DNA of 64,000 nucleotides from Dryas octopetala (GCA_963921425.1 OY992838.1:11718001-11782000), one strand, 5' to 3'; counted from the first letter of the stretch, positions 46,421 to 59,254 are shown. Translations and numbers: made by a program. The notes: generated by a model not told the origin, from the letters alone.

Positions 46421-48055
46421 TCATAACACATTTGGAGCAGATTTTGGTGCTTTTGGAATCCTCCGTTTTGCAAGCCGTTCATTAAGAAGTTTCATTTCCT
46501 TCTCTACATCCAGCAACCTGTTACTCAATAATTCAACAGTCTTGGGGTATGCTTCAAATTTGCTAATCCACCAAGGAACATCCCTGCAGTGTGGCTCATC
46601 AACCTGCGGACAACGTGCTCTATATTCAGAAAATGCTTCTTGTGTTTCCTTTAAAGCCTCCTTATATTTATCCACGAGATTTCCCATTAAACAGAGCTCA
46701 TGCTCAAGCGTTTGTCTCTTCTGTTGCTCTTCATTCTTGACCATTTGCAAGCGATCAATAAAGACGTCCTGCAACACATCCAATAAAATCTGATGGTCCA
46801 TATTAGATTGTTCAAAAGCTTGTTCTTTTGCCTCATACACCATCCTAGCTTTTCCCATCCACTGTTGTATTTGTTCCATACACTTTTCAAAGTCACCCGG
46901 CAACTTACTATCCCAAGGGCGATCAGTCCTCAACCGCTTATTACCATTCAAAGCATGATGAGAGTTATCATTCAAAGCATCAACTTCACCAAGATTACAC
47001 CGCCGCAAAAAAGGTCCGGTTGCATCATCCTTCCCATTCAAAAGCCATTGGGCAGGCTCCTCCACCTTGCATTCTTCAGAATCCATTACATCCTGATCCT
47101 CACCTTGCTCCTTTACAACACCAACTTCCTCAGCAGTGCCTTGACCATCATCAACTTTCTCCACATTCCCCTGACCACCATAAACTTTCTCCACATTCTC
47201 TTGCCCAAGACACAATTCAATGTTGTGCTCCTCCAATCCGCGTCCCTGAAAGTCACCCATTTCCACATCCCTGTTACCATTCTCTTCATCTCCCTCCTCC
47301 ACATTAGTCTGAACGTTATAATGTTGTTCTTTCACCAAAAACAACTCCTCACGCTGCGATTTTATCAAATGCTGCAAATGTGATGCATAGTAACAATTCC
47401 CCAAATTTGGGGCCTGAACCAACTCCTTCTCCACCATGAACCAAATTAAACCAGCCCAATCCACCTTCCCAAAGTGCCCCTCTTTGATTGCTTTAGTCCA
47501 ATCCAACACCTCCCCCGGCATCATCTGCGTACCCTCCTCGTGCAAAAGCACCCAATTCGACAAAAAATCCTCAATGAAAGCCACCGATTCCTCCTCCAAC
47601 ACCTCCGGAGGCTCCTCAACTTCATCCACTGCTCCACTCTTCTTATTAGTCTTAACCCGGTTCTTCTTCTTAGTCTTAACCCGGTTCGGAACCAGAAGCT
47701 TCAATGCGCGTCCCAAGTCGAGTCGGCTGACCCGAATCCGGACACCATTGACGTAGCTACGCCGATAGGTGGGGCAGTAGTGTGCAATCAATTGGGCAAG
47801 AAGATCGACCTGAACACTCCGATCGAACTCAATGTGAACAAAGTCCCACAAGTGTAGCCGCTTCAATAGCTTTTCGTGGCGCTCAAAGTCTAGCCTTTTA
47901 ATGGGTACGAAGGGTATGGGTTTTAGGGTTTCTCTCAGAATTTGAAGCTTCTTATAGGACGACTCCATTCCCAAAACAGGTCTTCCCTTCTTTCGCCTTC
48001 CACGGCCATCTGGGTCGTCCTGGTTTGACTCCAATTGAAGAGGGTTTTGTTGCAT
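46421..48055 (-). CDS. conserved plant coiled-coil protein of unknown function
   Basis: Intronless gene for 544 residues starting at the ATG at 48055. The N-terminal half looks like a folded domain (SSYKKLQILRETLKPIPFVP, RLHLWDFVHIEFDR, VDLLAQLIAHYCPTYRRSYV, RVSRLDLGRALKL). It is followed by a basic tandem repeat (NRVKTKKKNRVKTNKK), a conserved-looking helical block (DFLSNWVLLHEEGTQMMPGE), a long acidic, glycine/asparagine-rich linker with GQGNVEKV repeats, and a C-terminal coiled coil of about 130 residues ending in a basic RLAKRRIPK tail. I do not recognise a named domain. Codon use and clean frame argue for a real gene; basic segments suggest nuclear location. Function is not inferred. Confidence 0.8.
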   Translation of the reverse strand: MQQNPLQLESNQDDPDGRGRRKKGRPVLGMESSYKKLQILRETLKPIPFVPIKRLDFERHEKLLKRLHLWDFVHIEFDRSVQVDLLAQLIAHYCPTYRRSYVNGVRIRVSRLDLGRALKLLVPNRVKTKKKNRVKTNKKSGAVDEVEEPPEVLEEESVAFIEDFLSNWVLLHEEGTQMMPGEVLDWTKAIKEGHFGKVDWAGLIWFMVEKELVQAPNLGNCYYASHLQHLIKSQREELFLVKEQHYNVQTNVEEGDEENGNRDVEMGDFQGRGLEEHNIELCLGQENVEKVYGGQGNVEKVDDGQGTAEEVGVVKEQGEDQDVMDSEECKVEEPAQWLLNGKDDATGPFLRRCNLGEVDALNDNSHHALNGNKRLRTDRPWDSKLPGDFEKCMEQIQQWMGKARMVYEAKEQAFEQSNMDHQILLDVLQDVFIDRLQMVKNEEQQKRQTLEHELCLMGNLVDKYKEALKETQEAFSEYRARCPQVDEPHCRDVPWWISKFEAYPKTVELLSNRLLDVEKEMKLLNERLAKRRIPKAPKSAPNVL

Positions 48056-49098
48056 TTCTGGGTCTTGAGGGGGTTCTAGCCTTCTAGGGGTTTAGGGTTT
48101 TGGATTGGGAATGGGATTCAGGATTAGGGGTTTTTTTTTGTTCTTCTGAAGCTCAAAGCCTCAAACACACACAGTGAAAGAAGAGTGGGACAAAAGAGGC
48201 TGAAACAACCTTGAGGGAAGGAAGACAGGTTGACCCTTTTGCCCTTCTGTCTTTTGTAATTATCTGGTGTACGTACAAATACAATTTGGTCTTTTCCTTG
48301 TGTTGCACTATCCATGAGACTGGGAACAGATGCATATTTGTCCCACATGTTTGACCCTCTGCTTCTTTTTGGTCAAGTGTTCTGCTAGGAATAGGACCCA
48401 TGACACAGTGATTTTAAAATATTTTTTCAGAATATGTACTTTTAAGCACTTTGTAAAAATGCTTTTAAGTGATTTTTTCAAAACATTGTACTTTCTCGTG
48501 CTTTTACATCAAACACTTAAAAGACTTGATGCTGCCTGCAGAGACAGCTCATGCTCATAACTAATTATTGCAACACTGACATGAGACTAAAAAACACAAT
48601 ATACAGCAATGTCAGTGAATCCATGTATTAAAGGCCAAAATCCATATAGAGAGGTTTTCCATGAATCCATGTATACAACCATATCAAAGGGATTGAAACC
48701 AATGTAATGCAGATCAATGCCAAAATATCAAAATTACCATAATAATAAAAAATTATTTAACATTTTGATTGGTTTTCTATATTGCTAAAAACATTCCGAA
48801 GAAGATTTTTACACAACATCAGATATGCTTCTCTTCACCAAGAATACAGTATCCCAAGTTATGAAACCTATTAAACATGAACTGCAGTATGGAATGAAAA
48901 ATAAATAAAACTGAAGAAAGAAAACCTATGAGGCAAAGGAAAAACATATCAAAATTTGGAATTTGACTCCTAGATTATTCGTCATGACCCATGACTTTAC
49001 AATACAAATACAAATAAGCTTGCAATTCAATTGCTCAGCCAATTTAAAATGACAATTCCACATTTTGAAAGGCAACCCAACATGTAAGATAAAAAGTA
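48056..49098. other. upstream region of the coiled-coil gene and intergenic DNA
   Basis: No TATA box is obvious near 48055. Sequence around 48410-48530 has repeated TTTTAAGTGNTTTT-type motifs that may be a decayed MITE. Nothing else recognised. Confidence 0.4.
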
Positions 49099-49858
49099 GG
49101 GGGGGCTATTCAGACCACCCTATTGTGCTGAGTTGACCACCCCCCTAAAATTTTGCCCATTTTGCCCCTGCATGCTCATTTTCCAGATTTTGGCCAGCCA
49201 CCCCTCTCCGCCGCCGGCGCAACCCCACCCCCTCTCCACCGCCGGCGCGACCCCACCCCTCCCCACCGCATCTCCCCTCCTCTCCTCCTCCCCCACCCAG
49301 CCACCACTCCCCCACCCATCCCCTCCCCTCCCCAGCCCGCCCCCAGCCAGCCCACCCCTACCCAGCCCGCCCGCCCGCACCCCCTCACCCCAAGCCCCGC
49401 CGCCGTCGCACCCATCCCCAGCCCGCCCGCACCCCCTCACCCCAAGCCTAGCCCCCGTCGCACCCCTCCCCAGCCCGCCCGCACCCCCTCACCCCAAGCC
49501 CAGCCCCCGTCGCACCCCCCAGCCCCCGTCGCACCCATCCCCCACCCCCGATCTGGAGGTCTATGGGGTTGCGCCGGCCACCCATGGTGGTCCGGTGAGG
49601 GAGGGAGGCAGACAGAGGGGAGAGAGAGAAGATGACAGAGAGAGGGAAGAGAGAGAGGAGATCGGGCCAGGGGAGGGGGGGTCGCGCCGGCCATGGGGAG
49701 GGGTGGAGTGGGTTGCGCCGGCGGCGGGGAGAGGTGGCCGGCCGAAATTGGAGGGGTGGGTTTTTTTTTATGCAAGGGCAAAATGGGCAAAAAGGGATAA
49801 AATTTGAATGGGGTGGTCAATTTAGCAGGTTTGGGTGGTCTGAACACCCCCCCCCCCT
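49099..49858. mobile_element. GC-rich inverted-repeat element with 8-bp target duplication
   Basis: A perfect 8-bp direct repeat AAAAAGTA flanks it (49091-49098 and 49859-49866). Both ends read inward from a G run to TTCAGACCACCC and then TTGACCACCCC. The arms continue inward as a long imperfect inverted repeat: the left half is C-rich (GCCGCCGGCGCAACCCCAC) and the right half its G-rich counterpart. A C-rich tandem array of about 57-bp units (CCCGCCCGCACCCCCTCACC) occupies 49400-49540. The 8-bp duplication suggests a non-autonomous hAT element. Open frames of over 200 codons here are proline/glycine-rich artefacts. Confidence 0.8.
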
Positions 49859-49866
49859 AAAAAGTA

Positions 49867-50703
49867 TCCAACTTTTCAACGTTGTTCCAGCTGCTCAAGT
49901 TCTTGCAGCAACTAAAACAGAGAAGCACTGCTCAAACTTCCAACTAAAAGGTATTGATATCAAAACGGATACAAAACAGCAAACCCAAAAATCATGAACA
50001 AAATGGAAAGAGAAAGAAACTCATAAAGTTTTGAGCTGTCATTTGGGGATGTTTCACAAACTTCCAATTACTAAAAGCCAAGGAGAAGACTAAACTTCTG
50101 TCATTATTGTAATTAATTAGTTTGTCAGGATAACACTTAAACCATAATGAGCACTTGGGTGTTGATATCTTGGCAAAATCTACTCCAGTATCTTAGTGTA
50201 GGGAGATAATTTAGGCACTCTAAAATCTACTTCTTGCATCTTAGTTTTGGTTTCAATTTCAGACAGCAGAGACCATTGCACCCAAAAAAAAATAAAAAAT
50301 CCTAAAAGCATGCATGATTACCCAAAACGAGCTAGCTCAATGGAATATCTCTTTACAGCAAAACCCAAAACATCATTGAAGAGACGCAGAGATGAAAACC
50401 CAGAAAAAAGAATCATACAATAAACAAACAAAGCAAAACCAGAGATAATACCAGGTGAGTCAGGGACTTGGCGCAGAACCAGCAGCAAAGGAAGACAAAC
50501 AACGTGAGGCGCGAAAGAGAACCACCTCCGAGCTCGGGTCGGGTCGGGTAAGAGTGTGACTCCAGTCCAGAATTGTTGTAAGCCCACCAAGCATGGGCCA
50601 GGGACACTAGTCCATTTTAATTGGACTTGTCCTGTCCTAACCCACCCTCCAAACAAGACCTGTTTCTTTTGCTAAAGTTTCCATTTTCATCCATATAGTT
50701 TCA
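49867..50703. other. intergenic, no gene seen
   Basis: A 112-codon minus-strand open frame (50318-50656) has hydrophobic parts but no known motif or clear start context. Its upstream GC-rich bit (GGGTCGGGTCGGGT near 50535) is a short simple repeat. Confidence 0.4.
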
Positions 50704-50870
50704 ACTATGGCAATAGAGTATAACTTACCTAACAGGGATAGTGACGTGACATCCCAATATGAGAGAAGCAAGGGTCTCATAACCCAATGTTTCAACCCTT
50801 CCTTCTCTCATGTTGGGGATACCACGTCAATACTCTTGTTGTAGGTAAGTTTTTCTCATAGCAATAATAC
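50704..50870. mobile_element. MITE-like hairpin, about 165 bp
   Basis: Two arms of roughly 70 bp are inverted copies with mismatches: ACTTACCT, then TGACGTG, then ATGAGAGAAG and AAGGG in the left arm, mirrored in the right. The loop is about 20 bases. A related right-arm sequence (GGGATACCAAGTCAACTC to AAGTTTTTCTC) occurs at 58680-58740. Confidence 0.65.
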
Positions 50871-52063
50871 TTCCGTACTTATCTAATGTTGCAACTCAAG
50901 GATAGGGTTTTGTCTAATTTGGAATATCTCCAACAACATTATTGTGGAGATAAATATCACTAGATTAATAGTTAATTGGTAATTAACAACTAATTTAATC
51001 ACTCAAAATTATATAAAAATCTCAACAAATGCAGGTCACATGCCCTATATATCTAGAGAATAGATGGAACTCTAAGTTATGCTCGAATTACAAAATTAAG
51101 TAAGTACAAACTACATTGATCAAATTTATGGTTTGACCTTAATTTTACACCCTACCCTAATAAACTTTGTTTAAATAATTGCGTTTAGGATTTAGACTAC
51201 TATCCCTAGTACTTAGTGAGTTAGTGGTCCCAAGGCACAGCAATACCCATCACAATAAACCCAAACCACCTTGGGCTGGGTTTGGAAACTTTTCCTTCTG
51301 TTATTGTTGGCAATTCAAATACTTATCCAAATTTCCATGTCCAGCTAAATTAAATTAGGCTGGGCTTAAAGAGCCCAAACTCTAGGGAGGAGATAGTATC
51401 GATCATAAGTCAGTCATAGATTCATAAACATTAACCAAATAACCAGTTAGGAACATTGTTATGAGAGAAGCAGCCAAGTAGCATTAATTGTCACTATGTC
51501 AGTGCCCAACTTCATGATCAGTCAACATTTTTGAATTTATTAAAACCTCTCTTATTAAAGTGTTTGTGTTAACTTTTGTTAGTTTAACTTTACTAGTGTT
51601 TCTAAAAGATAGTTTATACTATAAGAATATATAACAAAGCAAATGTTTTTTTTTTTTTTTAATAAATATTTTAGTTGTTTTCAAATGATATTGATAATTA
51701 ATGAACTTGATAAGAAGTAAAAACGTGCAGAGTGGCAGTCCCTCACATCAAATTCAGATGTTAGGCCCATTAATTTAAGAAATGAAACTACCACCACCGC
51801 TGCTGATCAAAGTGTACATGAATGAATGCTGCATGTTTCGCTGTCCACAAAGCAATAGTATGCACTATGCAACTACGCATGCATGTATGTTTAATTTCAT
51901 TTAATTAATTTTGCAATTGTTGAAGTTGGTACATATATACCATACCACCGCTCTGATACTATCATCTAATATTAATGAAAATGCAAGCATTTAATGCTGC
52001 TAGAAAACCCGTTTGCATTGGACCTGTTTTCATTACCTACGTACCATCCTCTACTCTAATATG

Positions 52064-52099
<36 letters not shown>

Positions 52100-55000
52100 A
52101 GAAAGATCTTCATCATGGGCTGCAGGAGCTTCTTAATTAAGGGCAGTAAGTAGCTAGTAAAATTAGTTGACACCAGACTTCTCAATTCGATCGACCACGA
52201 TGGCTTTACAATCTTCTCTTATCTAGTCATCTCGTTAGTATTCATGAGCATAAGACTTTTATATTATATAACCAACCACATATATCAATTATGACTATTT
52301 ATTCTTATTCACATTTGACGTCACATATTTTAAAACTTAAAAAGTGTTATATATACACTATTTATTTACTCACACACTCTTCGTAAGACAAATGAATAAC
52401 CGCTAAAACGATCCTAATTCAGAATTTAGAAATTAAGAAACACTAATGATGAACAAAGGGTGTAACAATATATATAGTACTTTGTATATACCTGTCCGGC
52501 CTCTACCTCTACAAGTCATGTTGGGCAAGGTCGCGTTGTTAGTCAGTCAAGGTTTGGTCATTGGTTAGGCATTTCTGTATCAAATAGCTACACATGCACT
52601 AGATTAATTTCTCGATCGATTAAAACAAACCTAAACAAACGGCCTAAATTAGATCGATCAGTTCAATCCAAAATATATAATGTTATATATATACAAGATT
52701 TATCTGTCACATAGACATTGCAATGTTGTACAAATTATTAATCACACATTGAGAAATTAAAGACAAAAGAGTACCGTATATATAATTGGTAAAAATGTTG
52801 GAGGAAGCAATGCATTTAGCCAGGAGTGTCAACTTCTGACAGTGGTTGTATATTATATGAATCACGGGACTCCTGCCGCATGTATATCAGATTATGTAGA
52901 GAAACTGAGAAATTAAGGTACAAACAAAACAAAGCATCAACGAGAGAGAGAGACAGAAAAACAAGAAGATCGAAGAAGTTGGTTGCAGGTCTTTAATAAA
53001 CTCAAACCACATTAAATGGCAAGTCAGAAAGTCAATGGAATGTCAGGGTCTGGTTCTGGTCAGACAGTCAAATGCTTGACTCTTTATATAATTAAGGATC
53101 CCAATAAATGAATGGACGGTTGGATGGGTGGATGAATAAATCCAACGGTGCCAGTGGACCCTCCCATGTTTTTTTTATTGTGATAACCTGTCAAGTCAAC
53201 GTCGGCCACTCTTTTGTCTCTTGTACGTGCTCCTATTATCATTTTAACACTTCTGTACATGAATAGCGCTCTACATTATTAGAAAGATAATACAGTACTC
53301 ACTATTTTTGTAGATCAACCCGATGTGTTTTAATAATTCAAACGGTTTATTTTGTAAGTCATGATTTAAAGATCATTTTTACAAAAATTAACTTAATTAG
53401 AAATTGTTTAATCAACTTTAATATTCTAGCTATGCTTAAATAAATAGATAACCACAATTTTATGATAAAAATATTGAAATAATTGTGATTATAATTAAAT
53501 AGTTAAATAATTTTTAATTTAATTAATTTTTTGTAAGTTTGATGGACACTTAAAAATGAACGGTGTAAATTATGAGATTGTGAGCCAAAAAGATAATTAA
53601 CGCTGTGTTATCTATCTAACCAATTAAATCGATCTAAAACGATTTTGACTATCCATATATATAAATTAACATAATGGTCATTACATTACATGAGTCTATA
53701 CATTATATGTATCTATCTCTTTCATTATTTATCTAGCATATATTGATAGATGGATACAAATAATATACGCTCGTAGAAGTAAATTTTCTTTGTATGTGAG
53801 AGTAGGATTTCGTTTTTTCTTTTACAGAAATTTGATGTACATAATAATTAAGTTTATATTTCTTTTTATGCGGTATTTAGTCTAATCAGTAATGCAGATT
53901 AACAGTTAATCTTAACAATCTCTTGGCCCACATATTTTTTTTGTTTGTTATAATTATTATTGGGTTATAATTAAGATACAAATACAATCATCTAATCACT
54001 CAATGCTTATCACTCACTGGTCACCGCACCAAAATCCAAATGCAGCTAGTACTGCTTTTGTATTATGCTGTGGACTAGTCCAATTGCAGTGGGTGCAGTT
54101 AAGAGTCGGCAGATTCTATTATAGATGGAGCTACAATCACAACAACTACAAAATGCTGAAAATATATATATATATATGCTTGTCTTTCCTTTGATTCATA
54201 TTATATGACAATGAAGTTGTACGATCGAGTAGTGATTTTATAACAGACAAGTCTTTTTTGTATTCCATTTCGATCTGATTCCTCCATTTATCAACATTCA
54301 ACAGTCAGGTCTCTGGTCTTCTTGGTGGGGTTTTGGCGTAAAGCGGTCTGAATGTGATTGCTCACAAGCTGTGGGGTTAGGAGCTCCAAGACTAGTACCC
54401 AACTTTCACTTAATAAGAGCCATTATGGCTTTACCAAACTTCACCGATCCACCCCTTCATGAAAACTACTTCTTCGAAGTTTATTATCTCATAATATATA
54501 TATATATATATATAAGACACTAGCATGTAAGGGCAGCCATAACTTCCACCTCTTCTACTCATATAATGATATGGATATGATGTGCCTTCCACTCTATAGC
54601 ATAAAATATAACATATAATAATTTCCTTTCCACACTTTGTCTTTTGTTATGCAAGCTTTGAGGTTAAGCTTTTCTCTATAGATATGAAAGCTAGAGTATT
54701 GCTAGCTAGAGGGAATACATTGTCTAATGCGCCACATTAATTGACGATATAAATTGATAAATTAATGTATTAATTCACGGTTGTTGTCCATATAATAACT
54801 AATGTAATACTTACATATTTACTTTCTATGTGGTCGAGATCAACTACATAAAAAAATGTGATTCCTTTAAAATTTTCCAACTGAAAATCTGCATATATTT
54901 TGCATGGAGACTTGTGGCAAGACGCATGCCACACCAAATGCAACACCTTTATTTTCATCTTACACGTTATGTTACCTTTGTTATTAGAAAGTTGAAAGGA

Positions 55001-55408
55001 GATACTATTTTTTATTCGTGTTCAAAATGACATGGGTTTTGAGGTTTAGATTAAGCAGAATGGGTTTAGTACTTCAAGTTAGTTATATTAAGAAAGTGAT
55101 TAAACGGATTTCGTAAAAATCAATACATAAAACATATATAAGCATGCAGATAATCTGAACATTTAGCTATAAGTTAGCTCTTAATATTTACTTTTCATTT
55201 GGAGGGAAATTCGAATTTTGACCTCTCAAAAATTATAGACAAAATTTCACTAAATCAATAACTAGTTGGTAGTTAGCACATACCTTACTTTAGGTTTTAT
55301 AGATTTTATTGAAATGCACATTGTGTCTTTTTTCGGTAATTAATATAAGATATACATTATGTCTTAAATATTGAAAAGAGGTGTCAAATAGTGGAAAAAA
55401 ACTTGTGT
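50871..55408. other. gene-poor AT-rich DNA
   Basis: No coding region with protein-like character. Contains (TA)n runs at about 52073-52098 and 54493-54513, a poly(T) run near 51646, and scattered short palindromes. It could include promoter or enhancer DNA of a gene outside the window, but nothing specific is visible. Confidence 0.45.
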
Positions 55409-55605
55409 TGGGAGTTGCTTGCCATTGAGTAGCAACACCACCCACTAAAAATTTGTCACTTGTTCAATTGTTACTATAAAAACTAAAATTGACAATTCAA
55501 AATATAATATATAAATGAAAAATTATAATAACAATTCAACAAGTGGCAACTTTTAGTGAATAGTCTTACCACTCAACATGGTGAGGTGGCAAACAACTCC
55601 CCATT
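55409..55605. mobile_element. MITE, about 200 bp
   Basis: Inverted ends of about 75 bp: GGGAGTTGCTTGCCA, then CACTAAAAATTTG and CACTTGTTCAATTGTTA in the left arm, with the complement in the right arm. The centre is AT-rich. No unambiguous target duplication, so the superfamily is not assigned. Confidence 0.65.
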
Positions 55606-56490
55606 AAAGTTTTTCTGGTCAAATAGTAGAGTACGTAGAGAGATGAGGTAATCCAAAGAATACTAATACAAGATACCAACCTACCTTTAGGAGATTATTG
55701 CCAATAGAAAATATCAATTAGAAAAAACTTTTATAAAGGACTTATAAGTTATAACTCAAGAAATCATTTCCACATCCATGCATGATAAGAGTTGGATCCT
55801 TAATTACTCTCATATTTAAAATTAAAAAATAAAGAATTTATAAACTTGTTGGATATAAAATGTTTTATCAATTTTTAAAAACTTTTAATTAAAAGTATTT
55901 TTGTTAAATGGAGACTAATTAAGGTGGAGGGAATATTCGGCCTTACGTGTATGAGTAAATACTTTCGACCCGCCATTAATAGAGCTACAAGCCCCCAAAG
56001 TACGTAGTGGCTCGACAGCTACTTCTCCAGTTCTCTAAAATAAACTGGACTTCGAGACTTATTATAATTCCTATCTTCCTCGCCTTTTCCTTTCTCCTCT
56101 ACTCCCCCTCCTACCAAACATTAAACAATTAATTGATCACCACTGAGATCGATCTCTTCCGTTTTGCCTTTAATTTGCATCCCTCAACCTTTTCCTACTA
56201 AAATAGAGTAAAGAAGGGCCTATCTTATTGATATTTCAATTGACAAATGGTAGCTAGTTTAATTATGGGTGACGTACGTCAATATGAGTCATGCTTTATG
56301 CAATTGTTTGAAAGGTAGTTGAACATTGCATGCATGAACTACTGAAAAAACAAGATATAATTGGAAGGGGTCAAAATTTTAAAATATTCCTAGCAAAAAA
56401 GAGAAATTAAAAAACACTGATTCAACCCCTATAGTCATGAAGTTTGGAATCCATATCTGGGTAGGTGTTTAATCCTTATTACGTGTAGTT

Positions 56491-56521
<31 letters not shown>

Positions 56522-57833
56522 ACTGTGATATTGAGGTCAAATCTTACTTGCCTGTTCGGATGTCCAAAAGTTATTAACTTCTAGACTCAGCGCTGATCGA
56601 CAAAGATGACTGATTGATCGAATTTTACACTTCAAAAGCATAGTTGCTTCGAATGGCAGCTTCTTTCTCTATTTTAAATAGTAAATTAGATACTAATATC
56701 AAACCATTAATAAATTTGGTGAGAAAGATCATATCTTAATAAATTGGTGTAAAGGACAAAATGCTAGATGCATCTCTCCGCAGAGGCAGATGAATATTTT
56801 GAACTGGTTGTCCCCTTTAGACTAACAATCTTAGTAGTCCAACCTTCAAATTTAATGGACTCTCTTTTTAAATCTCATTATCAGAAGGATGTAGAATCAC
56901 TATTAAAGATTAAATTTTAAGTTTGAACCCTCAAAATTTGGACCGTTGCTTAAAATCCATAAAAACCTAAAAGCTTAGCCTTGAGAAGGTGCATGACATT
57001 ATCGATCATAGTAACAGTGCAATTTATAGTGCGATTAGAAAGTTACCATTCTCTTTAGCTAGCACACGTATTTGTTCCTAAGTATGTAGTGGGCTTGTCA
57101 AACTTCATAAGGGTGCATGATTTAGTGTGGCAGAAGAAAAAAAAAAAAAAGTTTTCACTAATCAACAACTTATAGCCTGCACGTTGAAATTTTTTTGTAG
57201 TTTTCACGGTGGACATAACTTTAGGGTAGATTCATTAATTTATCACTTCAATTCTTTCCTCCTGATGTGAAAGAGAAAATCCAAAAAAGGTAGGGTTTGT
57301 AATTTTGCATGAGGAACAAAAGAGGAAAATAATGATATTAATGGCTTTGTTTGCAAGTAGGTTTTATTGAGTGGTAGAAATGGAAGAACAAGGACAAATC
57401 ATGCGTCCTTTTACAAAAGCAGATTGGTTCGACGGTTCAACACCAAAACCTACAGAGACATCATAACTCCCATGCATTCTCGACATCTATCAATCTCATA
57501 TATATGTACATATATGGTCGGCGAATTTTTGCCATGGCCAATTCCCCCACCCCCACAGGCCACACTCAACTTGTCTGGGTAGGCCAAATATTGATCCATG
57601 CCTGCTACCTGCTGCATAAATATGTATCATGTATTCATCATCTCTCTGATTTTTTTTTTCTCTCTCGGAATCTGATTTCAATATGTGGTATTTGTGTATA
57701 TATAATTATAAGTACATGTATTGAGATGTCCTTATTTTAAGGAAACTACAAATATCCTTTTTGGGTGCGCTCAACAATGTAGTTCAATGATCGGAATGTC
57801 TAATTTTTACGTCCCTCCTCAAGCATGCACTAA
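55606..57833. other. gene-poor AT-rich DNA
   Basis: No supported gene. Contains (TA)n at about 56498-56521 and a dispersed repeat near 56890-56960 shared with 59480 and 60190. Open frames at 57367-57740 are short and overlap in different frames without motifs. Confidence 0.45.
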
Positions 57834-57977
57834 TTTTGTAAAAAATTAGTCAAATCGGTAATTTTATAGTTATTTAAATTGTGCAAACAAATATAATCCG
57901 TCAAATAAAATTTTAATGATATTAATGGTAATAAATTGACTAAAAAATTTTAAATTTGACTAATTTTTGCAAAGTAA
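57834..57977. mobile_element. small MITE-like inverted repeat
   Basis: The left end TTTTGTAAAAAATTAGTCAA and the complement of the right end, CTTTGCAAAAATTAGTCAA, match over about 22 bases; the interior is AT-rich. Target duplication not resolved. Confidence 0.5.
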
Positions 57978-59016
57978 TATATATATTTTTTTTTAGCAAA
58001 AGTAATGTATGATAATATCCTAAAATATGAACGATTACGATAATTGAATTATAGCTTTGAGATAAAATGTCTTTATTTTCTTAAAAACATCTTTATTTGA
58101 AACTCCTGCTCAAGTGTGTGTATATATATATATATATATATGTATCAATGCAACTTGCTTGTATTGTACATTTATATATGTCAACTTGCTTGTATTGTAC
58201 ATATATATATGTGTCTCGCATACATATACATGACATATATATGTATAGTCACATGCATGTCCTTCCAAGGAAGAGGTTTGACAACCGCCAAATTGGTCCA
58301 AGCCACGAGATGCTTGTGATGTATGGAAATTTAATAATGCACCCTCAACTAATGGGTCCAGTCCATATGTTTCTCTCTAGGTGGCCCCATAAGCAGCTTC
58401 TAGCGCAGGCCTAGCTATATATGAGAATGAGAGAGACCCATCTTCTCCTTAATCTTTAATATGTTAAAAGAGTACTATAAAACAATTGTAAAATATCTTA
58501 ACAACTTATTTAATTGTTAGTTTGTACTAATAATTTATTAGAACAACTTTCTTGGAATAGGGATACCACTGATTTAGTATCTTAATTTAATAATATGATA
58601 ACACATATATTTTTATACTTCTATCACATAACAATTTCTCTAATTTTAAAACATAATCTATTTTTTGGGATACCAAGTCAACTCTTATCTCTCCTATACA
58701 TAAGTTTTTCTCTCAACTTTATCATGTTATCAGAGTGAAAAATTCTACCATTAAGCTCCAATGGTAGAGAGACACGACATGTGAGAAGAAATGTCACACA
58801 TTTTAAAATATAGTGGTAAACCAAACAACTTTTAATTGTCATGTATTCTCTCCTTTTTTGAGTCTTGATTATACCATGGCATCAACCTTTCCACCCTTGG
58901 AATTAAGATATTTTTAGCAGATGACGAGGTGATGGCTCCCATTCAATTTGCCATTCCATCAATTTTCCTACAATTATAAAGAGATCCCTTTACTTATTTA
59001 AATACACACATATGTA

Positions 59017-59048
<32 letters not shown>

Positions 59049-59050
59049 GA
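57978..59050. other. gene-poor AT-rich DNA
   Basis: Contains (TA)n at 58119-58141, two copies of CAACTTGCTTGTATTGTACA near 58150 and 58180, and the partial relative of the 50.7-kb hairpin at 58680-58740. No gene seen. Confidence 0.45.
58150..58202 (+). repeat. 31-bp direct repeat
   Basis: CAACTTGCTTGTATTGTACA occurs twice with a period of about 31 bases inside a TA-rich stretch. Confidence 0.8.
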
Positions 59051-59254
59051 ATAATGCTATACTTACCATATTCTTAATTATACCACATTTTTATACCATT
59101 TCACGTGTTATTATTTTATTGGACAAAGTTTTTCTTTTCTTTTTTGGGTTTTTATTTTTATTTTTTAGTGTCCAATGTATGAATGTCATGTAAATTGCTA
59201 CATAAGATGGTATGAAATTGTGGTATAAAAATGTGGGATATTTAGCACTACTGA
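59051..59254. mobile_element. MITE, about 200 bp, same family as the one at 30610
   Basis: Ends are inverted copies over about 45 bp with CCACATTTTTATACCA as the best block, preceded by ATGCTA on the left and GTGCTA as complement of the right. The family resemblance to the 30610-35671 MITE is in ATGCTA plus ATTTTTATACCA. Confidence 0.65.

Noticed and set aside
46793..47857. Plus-strand frames opposite the coiled-coil gene
   Set aside because: Shadows; leucine/histidine/proline-rich translations with no motif.
49133..49807. Open frames of up to 224 codons on both strands, proline- or glycine-rich
   Set aside because: They lie in the GC-rich inverted-repeat transposon and follow its repeats; stops are rare only because the sequence is GC-rich.
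50318..50656. 112-codon minus-strand frame as a small membrane protein
   Set aside because: Hydrophobic patches but no conserved motif, no clear promoter, and a simple GGGTC repeat inside.
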